Assembly (NCBI RefSeq): GCF_937884665.1
Contig: NZ_CAKZYF010000106.1
Location: 27,214-91,213 of the forward strand
Length of the DNA: 64,000 nt
Direction: 5' to 3'
DNA from: an uncultured Allomuricauda sp.
GTDB lineage: Bacteria; Bacteroidota; Bacteroidia; Flavobacteriales; Flavobacteriaceae
The position numbers and the translations under genes were made by a program. Below are positions 25,786 through 34,292 of the stretch, one piece after another (position 1 is the first letter of the stretch; every line of letters begins with the position of its first letter). The notes beneath the pieces were generated by a model. It saw only the letters and a list, made by a program, of their open reading frames with translations. It ran no database searches and was not told where the DNA came from.

Positions 25786-26188
25786 TGGTAGTCAATTTAC
25801 AGTTCGATATTAAGTTTCCCGCTTCATCCGTGATTTTTATCTCCCACAGTTGGGTGGTACGCCCATTATGTATCATGGCCGCCTTGGCGTAGACAAATCC
25901 TTCGGTAACTGACTTAACATGATTGGCAGATATTTCAATACCACGAACGTAGAATTCCTTAGCATCCAAAAAAACATAAGAAGCGGCACTACCCACGCTT
26001 TCTGCAAGTGCCACGGAAGCACCTCCATGCAAAACCCCATCCGGTTGATGGACCTTTGGGGTTACCGGCATTTTAGCCACCAGAAAATTTTCACCAACAT
26101 CTACATATTCAATGTCCAAGGTTTCCATTAAGGTGTTCGTACAAATTTGATTGCAAATGGACAGAATTTTTTCCTTGTGTTCCTTCAT
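25766..26188 (-). CDS. menI: Hotdog thioesterase, probable DHNA-CoA hydrolase MenI
   Basis: 140 aa PaaI/4HBT-type hotdog thioesterase. The segment HQPDGVLHGGASVALAES contains the HGG motif (54-56) and the catalytic Glu near 63, and resembles E. coli MenI (YdiI) closely as I remember it; GIEISANHVKSVTEG also fits. Position as first gene before the isochorismate synthase and menD supports DHNA-CoA hydrolysis. A general PaaI-type acyl-CoA thioesterase remains possible. ATG start. Confidence 0.82.
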   Translation of the reverse strand: MKEHKEKILSICNQICTNTLMETLDIEYVDVGENFLVAKMPVTPKVHQPDGVLHGGASVALAESVGSAASYVFLDAKEFYVRGIEISANHVKSVTEGFVYAKAAMIHNGRTTQLWEIKITDEAGNLISNCKLTTIALPRQ

Positions 26189-26244
26189 CCTGCTATTTTT
26201 TGTAAAATTACGGAAAGCTTTTGCAATAGATTTATAAAACCAAC

Positions 26245-26892
26245 ATGTCCGCTAAAGAAAAGAAGGTTGCCTACACCTCCCAAAACACCTACTGTACCCT
26301 GAATCAGTTCACTCAAAAAACCGAGCGGGTCTGGTTGGTATTTCATGGTATCGGATACCTGAGCAGATATTTTTTGAAACATTTCTCACATCTTAATTCA
26401 GATGAAAACTATTTCATTGCCCCGCAAGCACCATCTAAATATTATTTGAAAAATGAATACAAATACGTCGGTGCCAGCTGGTTGACCAAAGAAAATACCA
26501 AGATGGAAACTGAGAATCTCATGGCCTATTTGGACCAAGTTTGTCTTGCTGAAGCAATTCTGAGTCATTCTAAGCTTGTTGTTTTCGGTTTTTCCCAAGG
26601 TGTTTCTGTCGCACTAAGATGGATAGCAAAGCGGAAAATAGATTGCCAAACGCTGGTTTTGTATGCGGGCGGTATTCCCAACGAATTGAATGCACAAAAT
26701 TTTGAACACTTGAATTTTGACCAGATACAAATCAAAGCTGTTTATGGTGAGCAAGATGCATATTTGAATGAAAAAAGACTGGTTCACGAAAAGGAAAAGC
26801 TCGACCTATTATTTCAAAAACAACATGAAGTGATTACTTTTAAGGGAGGCCACGAGATGGTACCAAAGGTGTTGAGCAGATTGGTTCCCTAA
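26245..26892 (+). CDS. Alpha/beta hydrolase (phospholipase/carboxylesterase type)
   Basis: 215 aa. Features of the alpha/beta fold: oxyanion segment LVFHGIGY near residue 30, nucleophile elbow GFSQG near 114, an acid region VYGEQDAYL near 170, and a catalytic His in GGHEM near 203. It resembles small soluble esterases of the carboxylesterase-2 family. No signal peptide. It is divergent from the menI operon and convergent with the next gene (4 bp between stops). Confidence 0.85.
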   Translation: MSAKEKKVAYTSQNTYCTLNQFTQKTERVWLVFHGIGYLSRYFLKHFSHLNSDENYFIAPQAPSKYYLKNEYKYVGASWLTKENTKMETENLMAYLDQVCLAEAILSHSKLVVFGFSQGVSVALRWIAKRKIDCQTLVLYAGGIPNELNAQNFEHLNFDQIQIKAVYGEQDAYLNEKRLVHEKEKLDLLFQKQHEVITFKGGHEMVPKVLSRLVP

Positions 26893-26896
26893 CGGT

Positions 26897-27823
26897 TTAA
26901 TTGGGGGTTTCAGCATCTGTAACCTCGGGATAGTAGGCTATTTTACGCGTCGTATATGCGTTGCCCGGGGTCACTATTTTTTTTATCCAATTTTTGGTTG
27001 GATTGTTATCGAACTGAAAAATGTAGGTTTTGACCGATTTTGCATTCTGGGTTTCCGTTGTTTCCTTCGTCAACATGCCATCCGCATCGTAACCAAAAGT
27101 GAGCTTTTCGTGGGATACGAATTGTTTTTGCGTGGCATCATACGTGAACCTTTCTGATTTTAATCGCTTACCAATTGCATTGAAGGTTTCCTCCAAGGCA
27201 CGGTTGGGTTCTCCATCTAAAAATTCCTTGGTGAGAATAATTTTAAAAGTCTGGCCACCACTTCTCTTTTCTGAGGTCCGAATTGATTTCTGCAAAATAC
27301 CATTGGTCGAAAAACTCTGGGTCATTTCGCTCTTGTACTGCTGATATTCCACCGTGGTCTCATCCACTCCTCCTCCATGGGAAGTTGTAAGCTTTACAAG
27401 TTGCCCCTTATCATCGTATTCGTATTCCTGTTGCTCCAAAAACTGCTTGTCGTATGAAATTATTTTTTCCTTGACTTTTTTGAGTGAATCCGTCTCGATA
27501 GTGTAAAAATTGGCCATGGAGGTAGATGCATCCAAAACCTCATCCTTATAGCTTTCCATACGCTTTTCTACAAGTTCCTCCCCTTTATATTTGTAAAGGG
27601 TGATATCCTGGTCGGATTCATTGTATCGGGTAACCGAGCGGACCAACCTACTTTTTTCATCAAACTCAAAAAGCTCTCTTCCATAGTCAGTTATCACCAA
27701 GCACGATTTTACGTTTCCGCGTAGGTCAAAATCTTCAACATTGAAAATTTGAATGTCCTGCGCGATTCCCGTTCCGCCAAAAATCAAAAAGACCAGTACA
27801 AGTGAGGTGTAGTTTTTTATCAT
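26897..27823 (-). CDS. Exported YD-repeat-like protein
   Basis: 308 aa with a signal peptide (1-21, ending GTGIAQ). Several copies of a Y-D/N-x-x-G-x-L pattern are visible (FEFDEKSRLVRSV, YEYDDKGQLVKLT, FGYDADGMLTKET), as in the YD/RHS repeat group, here without RHS core or toxin domains. Probably a periplasmic or surface protein of unknown function. ATG start; no clear promoter found. Confidence 0.75.
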   Translation of the reverse strand: MIKNYTSLVLVFLIFGGTGIAQDIQIFNVEDFDLRGNVKSCLVITDYGRELFEFDEKSRLVRSVTRYNESDQDITLYKYKGEELVEKRMESYKDEVLDASTSMANFYTIETDSLKKVKEKIISYDKQFLEQQEYEYDDKGQLVKLTTSHGGGVDETTVEYQQYKSEMTQSFSTNGILQKSIRTSEKRSGGQTFKIILTKEFLDGEPNRALEETFNAIGKRLKSERFTYDATQKQFVSHEKLTFGYDADGMLTKETTETQNAKSVKTYIFQFDNNPTKNWIKKIVTPGNAYTTRKIAYYPEVTDAETPN

Positions 27824-28299
27824 ATGCCAAAATTAGTCCGAAGCTATAAATTAAAAAATCAAAAGCAATGCCAGAACGTAAATATTAACCTAAAGATAGT
27901 ACGGGTATTCAATAGTTACCATGTAAATCATATGAAAACAACACTTTGAAATTCCATACGCTATGACGATACCCACAAACGCCGATAAAACGCAAAGTAA
28001 AAGGATTTGAGAAGTCCCTGTTAAAAAACGAGTATCATCCTTCTTAAAACCATTGCATGCATGCTAAATACGTGCCCCCTTTTTATTCTATTTGTGAAGC
28101 CCAAATAGAAATCTGGGTAGTGTCCTATACATTGAATTCGCATTCTTTTGATCAGCGTAAATCCCGAATTGAAATTATGCTTTCCTTCCTTTTTTGACTT
28201 TACTTCCTTATAATTACTCTGACCAGCATTTGTACCTCCTACTGTTCCATAAACAATCTTTTGACTAATTTTAGCAAATTTTTTACCAAAACATTACTC
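27824..28299. other. 476-bp divergent gap, no gene seen
   Basis: It separates the YD-repeat gene and the broken M28 gene. A perfect inverted repeat TCTATTTG/CAAATAGA with a 7-nt loop lies at 28087-28109, without a T-run. A minus-strand 40-codon open stretch has no recognisable protein features. Nothing else stands out. Confidence 0.4.
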
Positions 28300-29859
28300 A
28301 TGAAAACCCTCTTGTGGTGTTCCACTTTCCTTTTTTTATCCTGTCATCCATCCCATAAAGCAGTTTCCCAGAATAAACCTTTAAAAAAAGCTATAAATCC
28401 CGTTAAATATGCCGAAAGCATAACCCAGGACGAACTAAAAACGCATTTGTTCGTCTATGCGTCGGATGAATTCCAAGGCAGGGAAACCGGGAGTCCCGGA
28501 CAGAAAAAGGCAGTAGAATATTTAAAAAAGTATTATGAAAAGCTCGGGATTCCCGCGGCGAAGACAAATGGCGACTATTTTCAAAAAGTGCCGCTCCAAA
28601 AAATGAGTGCCCCAGATGGCAGTCTTAGTGTAGGAAGTTCGGTTTTCCAACTGGGGGAAGAGATAGTTGCGTTTACCGGAGCCAACAACACATATAAAGA
28701 ATTCGTATATATCGGATATGGTATTGAGGAAGAAAGTTATTCCGATTATTCTACCATCGATGTAGAAGGCAAAGCCGTTCTTATCAAGTCCGGAGAACCA
28801 AAAAACGATGATGGTTCTTTTTTGTTGTCCGGCAACCAAGAGGCCTCGGTATGGAGCAGTATGTCCGAGGGAATTGGTAAAAAAACAACTTTGGCTTTTG
28901 AAAAAGGGGCCCAGGCCATACTTTATTATGACGACGAGAATTATGCAAGATATCAACAGTATTTCACGTATATCAAAAACAGTAAAAACCCAAAAATGTC
29001 CTTAAGGGACGAAACGAACAAGAACGCGCTATTGGTCATCGATAAAACCGTCGCAACGCTTTTGCACAAGGACATCGTTGAAGATCACGTACCCAAATCG
29101 ATACCCGTAGACCTAAAATTTCAAATCGAAAGCACGGGATGGGTAGATTCTGAAAATGTGGTGGCCTTTATAAAGGGGAGCACCAAACCAGAGGAATATG
29201 TGATCGTATCTTCCCATCTAGATCATATTGGTGTTACACCAGATGGACAAGTCAACAATGGTGCTGATGATGATGGCTCGGGAAGTGTTGCACTTCTGGA
29301 AATCGCCCAGGCGTTTAAGAAAGCTAAAGATGCTGGCAATGGTCCACGACGTTCTCTTGTTTTTTTGCATGTGACCGGAGAGGAAAAAGGATTGCTCGGT
29401 TCTAAATACTACACAGATTATAATCCTATTTTTCACTAGGAACAAACAGTGGCCGACCTAAACATTGATATGGTGGGAAGAATTGACCCTAAGCGTGAAG
29501 GTGACCGAAATTATGTCTATTTGATAGGTTCCGATAAGTTAAGTACGGAATTGCATGAATTATCAGAAGAGGTCAACCAAAAGTATATGCAGATTGAATT
29601 GGATTATACCTACAACGACGATAATGATCCGAACCGTTTCTATTATCGGAGCGATCATTACAATTTTGCAAAGAACAATATTCCGATTATCTTCTACTTC
29701 AACGGAACGCACGAAGACTACCATCGTCCCGGTGATACACCAGATAAAATAAATTATGACCTTTTGGAAAATCGAACCCGGCTTGTTTTTTACACGGCAT
29801 GGGAACTGGCCAACCGGGAGAATAGGATTACTGTGGACAAAGCAGAGGAACAACAATAA
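28300..29859 (+). pseudogene. M28 family zinc peptidase lipoprotein, interrupted by an in-frame TAG
   Basis: One reading frame of 520 codons cut by a single TAG at 29437-29439. The ATG at 28300 starts a lipoprotein signal (TLLWCSTFLFLSC). Before the stop are the PA-like region and metal ligands in SSHLDHIGV, NNGADDDGSGS and TGEEKGLLGS. After it, in the same frame, VADLNIDMVGR and RSDHYNFAKNNIPIIFYF supply the missing Asp and His ligands. Family members I remember read PIFPLE here; this gene has PIFH-stop-E, so Leu (TTG) to TAG is one change. The truncated product would lack two metal ligands and should be inactive. A sequencing error or read-through is possible. Confidence 0.85.
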
Positions 29860-29876
29860 GTTATACCCATAAAAAA

Positions 29877-29896
29877 AGCTCCTTAATACAGGAGCT
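29877..29896. terminator. Bidirectional intrinsic terminator
   Basis: AGCTCC/GGAGCT stem with an 8-nt loop, seven A before and eight T after. It serves the M28 gene on the plus strand and tRNA-His on the minus strand. Confidence 0.85.
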
Positions 29897-29905
29897 CTTT
29901 TTTTG

Positions 29906-29980
29906 GGTGGAAGACCGGGTTCGAACCGGCGACCTCTGGAACCACAATCCAGCGCTCTAACCAACTGAGCTACAACCACC
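29906..29980 (-). tRNA. tRNA-His (anticodon GTG)
   Basis: A cloverleaf can be drawn: D arm GCTC/GAGC, anticodon arm CTGGA/TCCAG with loop TTGTGGT, T arm GCCGG-TTCGAAC-CCGGT. The extra 5' G pairs with C73, a tRNA-His hallmark. The acceptor stem GTGGTTG/CTTCCAC has two adjacent T-T mismatches in the middle. No CCA is encoded. Confidence 0.93.
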
Positions 29981-29993
29981 ATTTTAGCGGACG

Positions 29994-30026
29994 CAAAGGT
30001 AGATTTTTTTATCAATTCTGTCAAAA
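29994..30026 (-). promoter_or_regulatory. Promoter for tRNA-His
   Basis: Minus-strand TTTTG (30022-30026), 20-bp spacer, then TACCTTTG (29994-30001). The predicted start lies about 8 nt before the tRNA. Confidence 0.65.
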
Positions 30027-30223
30027 GAATTATTCAATCCCATTCTTTTTCGATAGACCATTTGCGTCATACAGAAAGGCAAGTCATTGATATGCACCCA
30101 CTCACCAAAAAATCCATAGATGCCTTTTTTTGTAAAACCTCGATGACGGACATTTCCGATGGAAGTAAACCTACAAAATTCGACGTTTCACAACATTAAA
30201 TTTTACGTTGACCACGCAAAACC

Positions 30224-30231
30224 TATTTTTG
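30224..30231 (+). promoter_or_regulatory. -7 box TATTTTTG for the TPR histidine kinase
   Basis: Exact -7 match about 45 nt before the ATG at 30276. No TTG at a good distance upstream. Confidence 0.35.
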
Positions 30232-30275
30232 GCCAGTTTATAACCAAATCGCGTTAATATCCCGAATCGATAAAT

Positions 30276-32351
30276 ATGGTCCGCAACCACCTAAAATTCT
30301 TTTTTTCAAAACTAGGTCTTGTCGCCATATTGCTAGTATTTTCCTTACCGCTTCAATCACAAAAGGGCAAAAGGGATAGCATTGCCTACCGCATCAAAAG
30401 ACTGGAATCAACCAACCAGTTCAATGCCAAAGATTCTGTCCACATTGATTTATTGGCAAATCTAGCCAGACATTATCGATTTATAAACAATGATAGCCTG
30501 TACAAAATTTCCAAACGTGTTCTGTCCTTGAGCCAAGATATAGGGTACAAACTGGGAGAAGTAAACGCCTTGGAAAACATTGGTAGATATCACTCGGACC
30601 ATGGAAAATACGAGAAGGCACTTGTTCATTTCAAAAAGGCACTACAACTATCGCGAAAAATTGGAGACACAAAAGCTGAACTCAACATAATCAATGATTT
30701 GGGGCATGATTATGCCTACACAGGCAATTACGCCGAAGCCTTGAATCTGTATCTTATCGGTCTGGATGTTGCGCAACAGACCGAAAACAACTACATGCTC
30801 TCCATCCTTAATGAAAATATCGCAGCGCTTTATGTAAATCAAAAGGATTTTAAGAATGCGCTGACCTTTTACGATAGGGTGCAACGCATAAATAAGGAGG
30901 TGGGCAACGAAGTGTTCCACGCGGAAACGCAAAGCAATATGGCCGCGCTTTATAAAAACGCAAAGAACTTTGAACTGGCCATGTTCAATGTCAATAAAAG
31001 TATCACCACCTTTGAGAGATTGAAGATTTACGATTGGTTGGCCTATGCATATGAAGTGAAGGGAAGTATTTATCTGGAACAAAAAAAATATCAGTGGGCC
31101 TTATATTGGTACGATCAGAGTAGTATGCTCCACCAAATACGGTTGCAGGATGATCGTGAGAAAATCAACTTGCTCAATGGGATGGCGAAGGTTTACTTAG
31201 GTCTGGACAGGGACAGTCTTTCATTGGCCACCGTACAGGAGGGGTTTCAACTTTCCAAAAAAATAAAATCACTTCAGGGACAAATTGATTGCTCGGAAAC
31301 CTTATATCTTATCCACAAGAAAAAAAAGGATAGCGATATCGCCTTATCCTATCTGGAACTGTTTAAGCGACTCTCCGATTCGCTGTCCAAGGACAAGAAC
31401 AAGCAAAGTTTGGCCCTTTTAGAAACGAAGTTGCAATATCAACAGGAAAAGCAAGAGCTTATTGCTTCAAACAAAACCGCATTGGCCAAACAAAGGAACT
31501 ACATTTATTTTTCCGTGCTCATGGTCTTGATTCTTTCTACCGTGATATTCTTAATTCGAAGAAGTGAGAAAATCCAGAAAAAATTGAATCGGGAACTGAA
31601 GGAAAAGTCCCGTGTGGTCAGCAAAAGAGAAAATCAGTTGACCGAAATCAACAAGACAAAAACGAAGCTATTCTCAATAATCGGGCATGATCTACGGGGT
31701 CCGATTGGAGCTTTACAAGGCATGTTGAAATTATTTTCCGACGGCGAAATCAGTAAAAACGAATTCCTTTCATTCATCCCCAAATTAAGGAACGATGTGG
31801 AGAACATATCTTTTGCACTGAACAATTTGTTGTCGTGGGGACAGACCCAATTAAATGGCGTGACCACCAAACCCAAACGCATCCATTTTGAAAAACTGGT
31901 CTTGGATAACATTAAACTGCTTTCTGAAGTCGCTGCCAGCAAATCGATTAAAATAATGAACCAACTACCTGAGAACATAGTACTTTGGGCCGACTACAAC
32001 CAAGTCGATATTGTGGTACGGAATCTGCTCAGCAATGCTATAAAATTTACGCCGGATGCCGGACTAATAACCATAGATGCCAAAGAAATCGGGGATGTAT
32101 GGCAGATCATGATCCGTGACACAGGTATTGGCATGAACAAGGAAATTCAAAAGAAGATTTTTGTCGATACTACCAATATTACCACCTACGGAACCAATAA
32201 CGAACGAGGGACGGGATTGGGACTATCACTTTGCAGGGAAATGATCAATAAGAATCGGGGTCAGATATGGGTTGAAAGTACACTTCGTAAAGGTTCCACT
32301 TTCTACTTTACCATTCCAAAGGCCGAAAAGCGCTACCAACAAGCTAGCTGA
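30276..32351 (+). CDS. TPR-containing sensor histidine kinase (HisKA type)
   Basis: 691 aa. Signal peptide (1-28), a large periplasmic part made of TPR repeats (for example GKYEKALVHFKKALQLS and GNYAEALNLYLIGLDVA), one transmembrane helix (about 407-428), a coiled linker, then HisKA with LFSIIGHDLRGPIGALQ and a HATPase with NLLSNAIKFTPDAG and DTGIGM plus GTGLGLSLCREM. No receiver or DNA-binding domain is fused and no regulator lies adjacent, so its partner is unknown. Convergent with bshB1; the stop codons abut. Confidence 0.92.
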   Translation: MVRNHLKFFFSKLGLVAILLVFSLPLQSQKGKRDSIAYRIKRLESTNQFNAKDSVHIDLLANLARHYRFINNDSLYKISKRVLSLSQDIGYKLGEVNALENIGRYHSDHGKYEKALVHFKKALQLSRKIGDTKAELNIINDLGHDYAYTGNYAEALNLYLIGLDVAQQTENNYMLSILNENIAALYVNQKDFKNALTFYDRVQRINKEVGNEVFHAETQSNMAALYKNAKNFELAMFNVNKSITTFERLKIYDWLAYAYEVKGSIYLEQKKYQWALYWYDQSSMLHQIRLQDDREKINLLNGMAKVYLGLDRDSLSLATVQEGFQLSKKIKSLQGQIDCSETLYLIHKKKKDSDIALSYLELFKRLSDSLSKDKNKQSLALLETKLQYQQEKQELIASNKTALAKQRNYIYFSVLMVLILSTVIFLIRRSEKIQKKLNRELKEKSRVVSKRENQLTEINKTKTKLFSIIGHDLRGPIGALQGMLKLFSDGEISKNEFLSFIPKLRNDVENISFALNNLLSWGQTQLNGVTTKPKRIHFEKLVLDNIKLLSEVAASKSIKIMNQLPENIVLWADYNQVDIVVRNLLSNAIKFTPDAGLITIDAKEIGDVWQIMIRDTGIGMNKEIQKKIFVDTTNITTYGTNNERGTGLGLSLCREMINKNRGQIWVESTLRKGSTFYFTIPKAEKRYQQAS

Positions 32352-33074
32352 TCAAAGAAGTGCTCCTAAGTGGTCCACGGCCACCAATCTTTCTACAGTG
32401 AAGCCCTCTGCGTACTCCACACCGACCAATCTTCCCAAATCGCGTGCACGATATTTTACACTTTCCAAAAAATTCTTACTACTTATCGGGGTTTCCGGTT
32501 CATCGCTATCTGGATCAAAAAACTGGGAGCTGTAGGCCATAATCGCCTCAGTTTTCTTATCGATGTATCCCGATACGTCCACTGCGAAGTCAGGATTTAG
32601 GTTTTTCCATTGAATGTAGTGGTACAACGCTATGGGGCGCCAAGCTTCCTGCCATCTTTCTTCTCCGTCCATTTTAGTATCAATTTTTACCAAACCACTC
32701 AGAAAACAGGCATCACTCACCAAATTACTGCCCTTGGCATGATCTATATGACGGTCTTCCACGGCATTGCACAGAACAAGGTCCGGTCTGTATTTACGGA
32801 CCATTTTGATGATCTCCATCTGATGCCTTTTGTCGTTGACAAAGAAACCATCGGCAAATTCTAAATTCTCCCGAACGGCAATTCCAAGAATTTTCGCTGC
32901 TGCCGCTGCTTCTTTATCTCGTATTTCCGCGGATCCCCGGGTTCCGAGTTCACCGCGTGTCAAATCTACTATTCCCACTTTTTTTCCAAGTGCGACTTCT
33001 TTGGCAATGGTACCACCGGCACCAAGTTCCGCATCATCTGGATGGGCACCGAATACTAAAATATCCAATTTCAT
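32352..33074 (-). CDS. bshB1: Bacillithiol biosynthesis deacetylase BshB1
   Basis: 240 aa, PIG-L/LmbE fold. The zinc motif AHPDDAELG is at 10-18 and the later HIDH at about 112-115. The segments LTRGELGTRGSAEIR and GFFVNDKRHQMEI match BshB1. It removes the acetyl group from GlcNAc-malate in bacillithiol synthesis. It follows a Cys/Met-type PLP enzyme gene by 13 bp on the same strand, so supply of cysteine and of the thiol cofactor may be linked. Confidence 0.92.
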   Translation of the reverse strand: MKLDILVFGAHPDDAELGAGGTIAKEVALGKKVGIVDLTRGELGTRGSAEIRDKEAAAAAKILGIAVRENLEFADGFFVNDKRHQMEIIKMVRKYRPDLVLCNAVEDRHIDHAKGSNLVSDACFLSGLVKIDTKMDGEERWQEAWRPIALYHYIQWKNLNPDFAVDVSGYIDKKTEAIMAYSSQFFDPDSDEPETPISSKNFLESVKYRARDLGRLVGVEYAEGFTVERLVAVDHLGALL

Positions 33075-33087
33075 AAGGAAAGGGTCA

Positions 33088-34257
33088 TTAGGCTAAAACA
33101 GACGTTGTTTTACTTTTGGACAGTGCTTGTTCCAAATCTTCTACTAAATCCTTGAATTCTTCAATACCCGAGGAAAAGCGCACCAAATTATCACCAATAC
33201 CTTGTTTTTCCCTATCCTTTGGACTCATTAAGGCATGGGATGTCTTGACCGGGGAAATCATAGTGCTTTCCAATCCCGCAAGGCTCATGCTGGGTTTTAT
33301 CAATTTAAGATTTTTAAAGAACAGGGAAACGTCTATCGCGGCTTGAAGCTCAAAAGAAAGCATCCCGCCATATCCTTTCATCTGGGAAGTTGCCAGATTA
33401 TGTTCAGGGTGGGAGCTCAATCCGGGATAATTGACCTTGAATACATCTGGGTTGGTTTCCAAATAGGAGGCCAGTTGCATAGCATTTTCATTTTGAGCAC
33501 CTACCCGGAGCGCCATGGTCTTCATGCTGCGTTCCAATAACCAGACTGTGTAGTCACTCAGACTACCACCGAAACAAATGGCGGTTTGGAACACTTTATC
33601 GATATTTTCTTGCGAAGCGGCAACGACCCCAGCGCATAAATCGGAATGTCCTCCCATGTATTTTGTAGCACTGTGCAGGACGATATCGATTCCAAAATCA
33701 ACTGGGTTTTGATTGATTGGACTGGCAAAAGTGTTATCAATCATCGTAAGGACCCCATGCTGTGCTGCTAAATCGGAAACCGCCTTTAAATCCGTTATGG
33801 TCAAAAGGGGATTGGATGGTGTTTCAATATAAATAAGCTTTGTATTGGGTAAAAGCTCCTTTTCGAAATCCTCTACTTCCCATCCTTTGGTAAACGAATA
33901 ACTAATTCCAAATTTCTCAAGTTGGGTCACGGCAAAATTGTAGGTGCCCCCATATAAGGTCTGTTGTAGAACAATATGGTCCCCTGTTCCGAGAAAGGTC
34001 ATTAATGCCGTGCTGATGGCCGCCATTCCGCTTCCAAAAATCATGGCCGCCTCTGTATGCTCCAAAGCCGCCATTTTCTTGCACAGCGCTTCCTGATTAG
34101 GTGTGTTATAATATCTGGGATAGCGTTTAATGTCAACATCTTCAAAAGCATAAGAAGAACTCATGTACAACGGGGATGTTGCCCCCTTGTACACGGTATC
34201 CTCCACTCCTCCCACATGTGTGCAAATCGTGTTTATTCCCTTTTTAGCATCTTTCAT
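33088..34257 (-). CDS. Cys/Met metabolism PLP-dependent enzyme (cystathionine synthase/lyase or methionine lyase type)
   Basis: 389 aa, fold-type I PLP enzyme. The catalytic lysine lies in HSATKYMGGHSD near residue 207; FGSGMAAISTALM and IETPSNPLLTITDLKAV are other family motifs. It belongs to the transsulfuration family (MetB, MetC, CGL, MGL); sequence alone does not settle which reaction. The pairing with bshB1 suggests a part in cysteine supply, which is inference. Confidence 0.87.
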   Translation of the reverse strand: MKDAKKGINTICTHVGGVEDTVYKGATSPLYMSSSYAFEDVDIKRYPRYYNTPNQEALCKKMAALEHTEAAMIFGSGMAAISTALMTFLGTGDHIVLQQTLYGGTYNFAVTQLEKFGISYSFTKGWEVEDFEKELLPNTKLIYIETPSNPLLTITDLKAVSDLAAQHGVLTMIDNTFASPINQNPVDFGIDIVLHSATKYMGGHSDLCAGVVAASQENIDKVFQTAICFGGSLSDYTVWLLERSMKTMALRVGAQNENAMQLASYLETNPDVFKVNYPGLSSHPEHNLATSQMKGYGGMLSFELQAAIDVSLFFKNLKLIKPSMSLAGLESTMISPVKTSHALMSPKDREKQGIGDNLVRFSSGIEEFKDLVEDLEQALSKSKTTSVLA

Positions 34258-34292
34258 TCCCTAATGTATTTCTGCTAAATATACGAAACACA

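Noticed and set aside
28087..28109. Perfect inverted repeat TCTATTTG/CAAATAGA as a terminator
   Set aside because: A/T-rich stem without a T-run and no gene ends nearby.
28000..28150. Minus-strand 40-codon frame in the 27824-28299 gap
   Set aside because: No hydrophobic segment, domain or conserved pattern, and no start-site signals.
29449..29859. Separate gene starting with GTG after the M28 gene
   Set aside because: It is in the same frame as the upstream part and encodes the rest of the M28 catalytic domain; it is a fragment of one gene.
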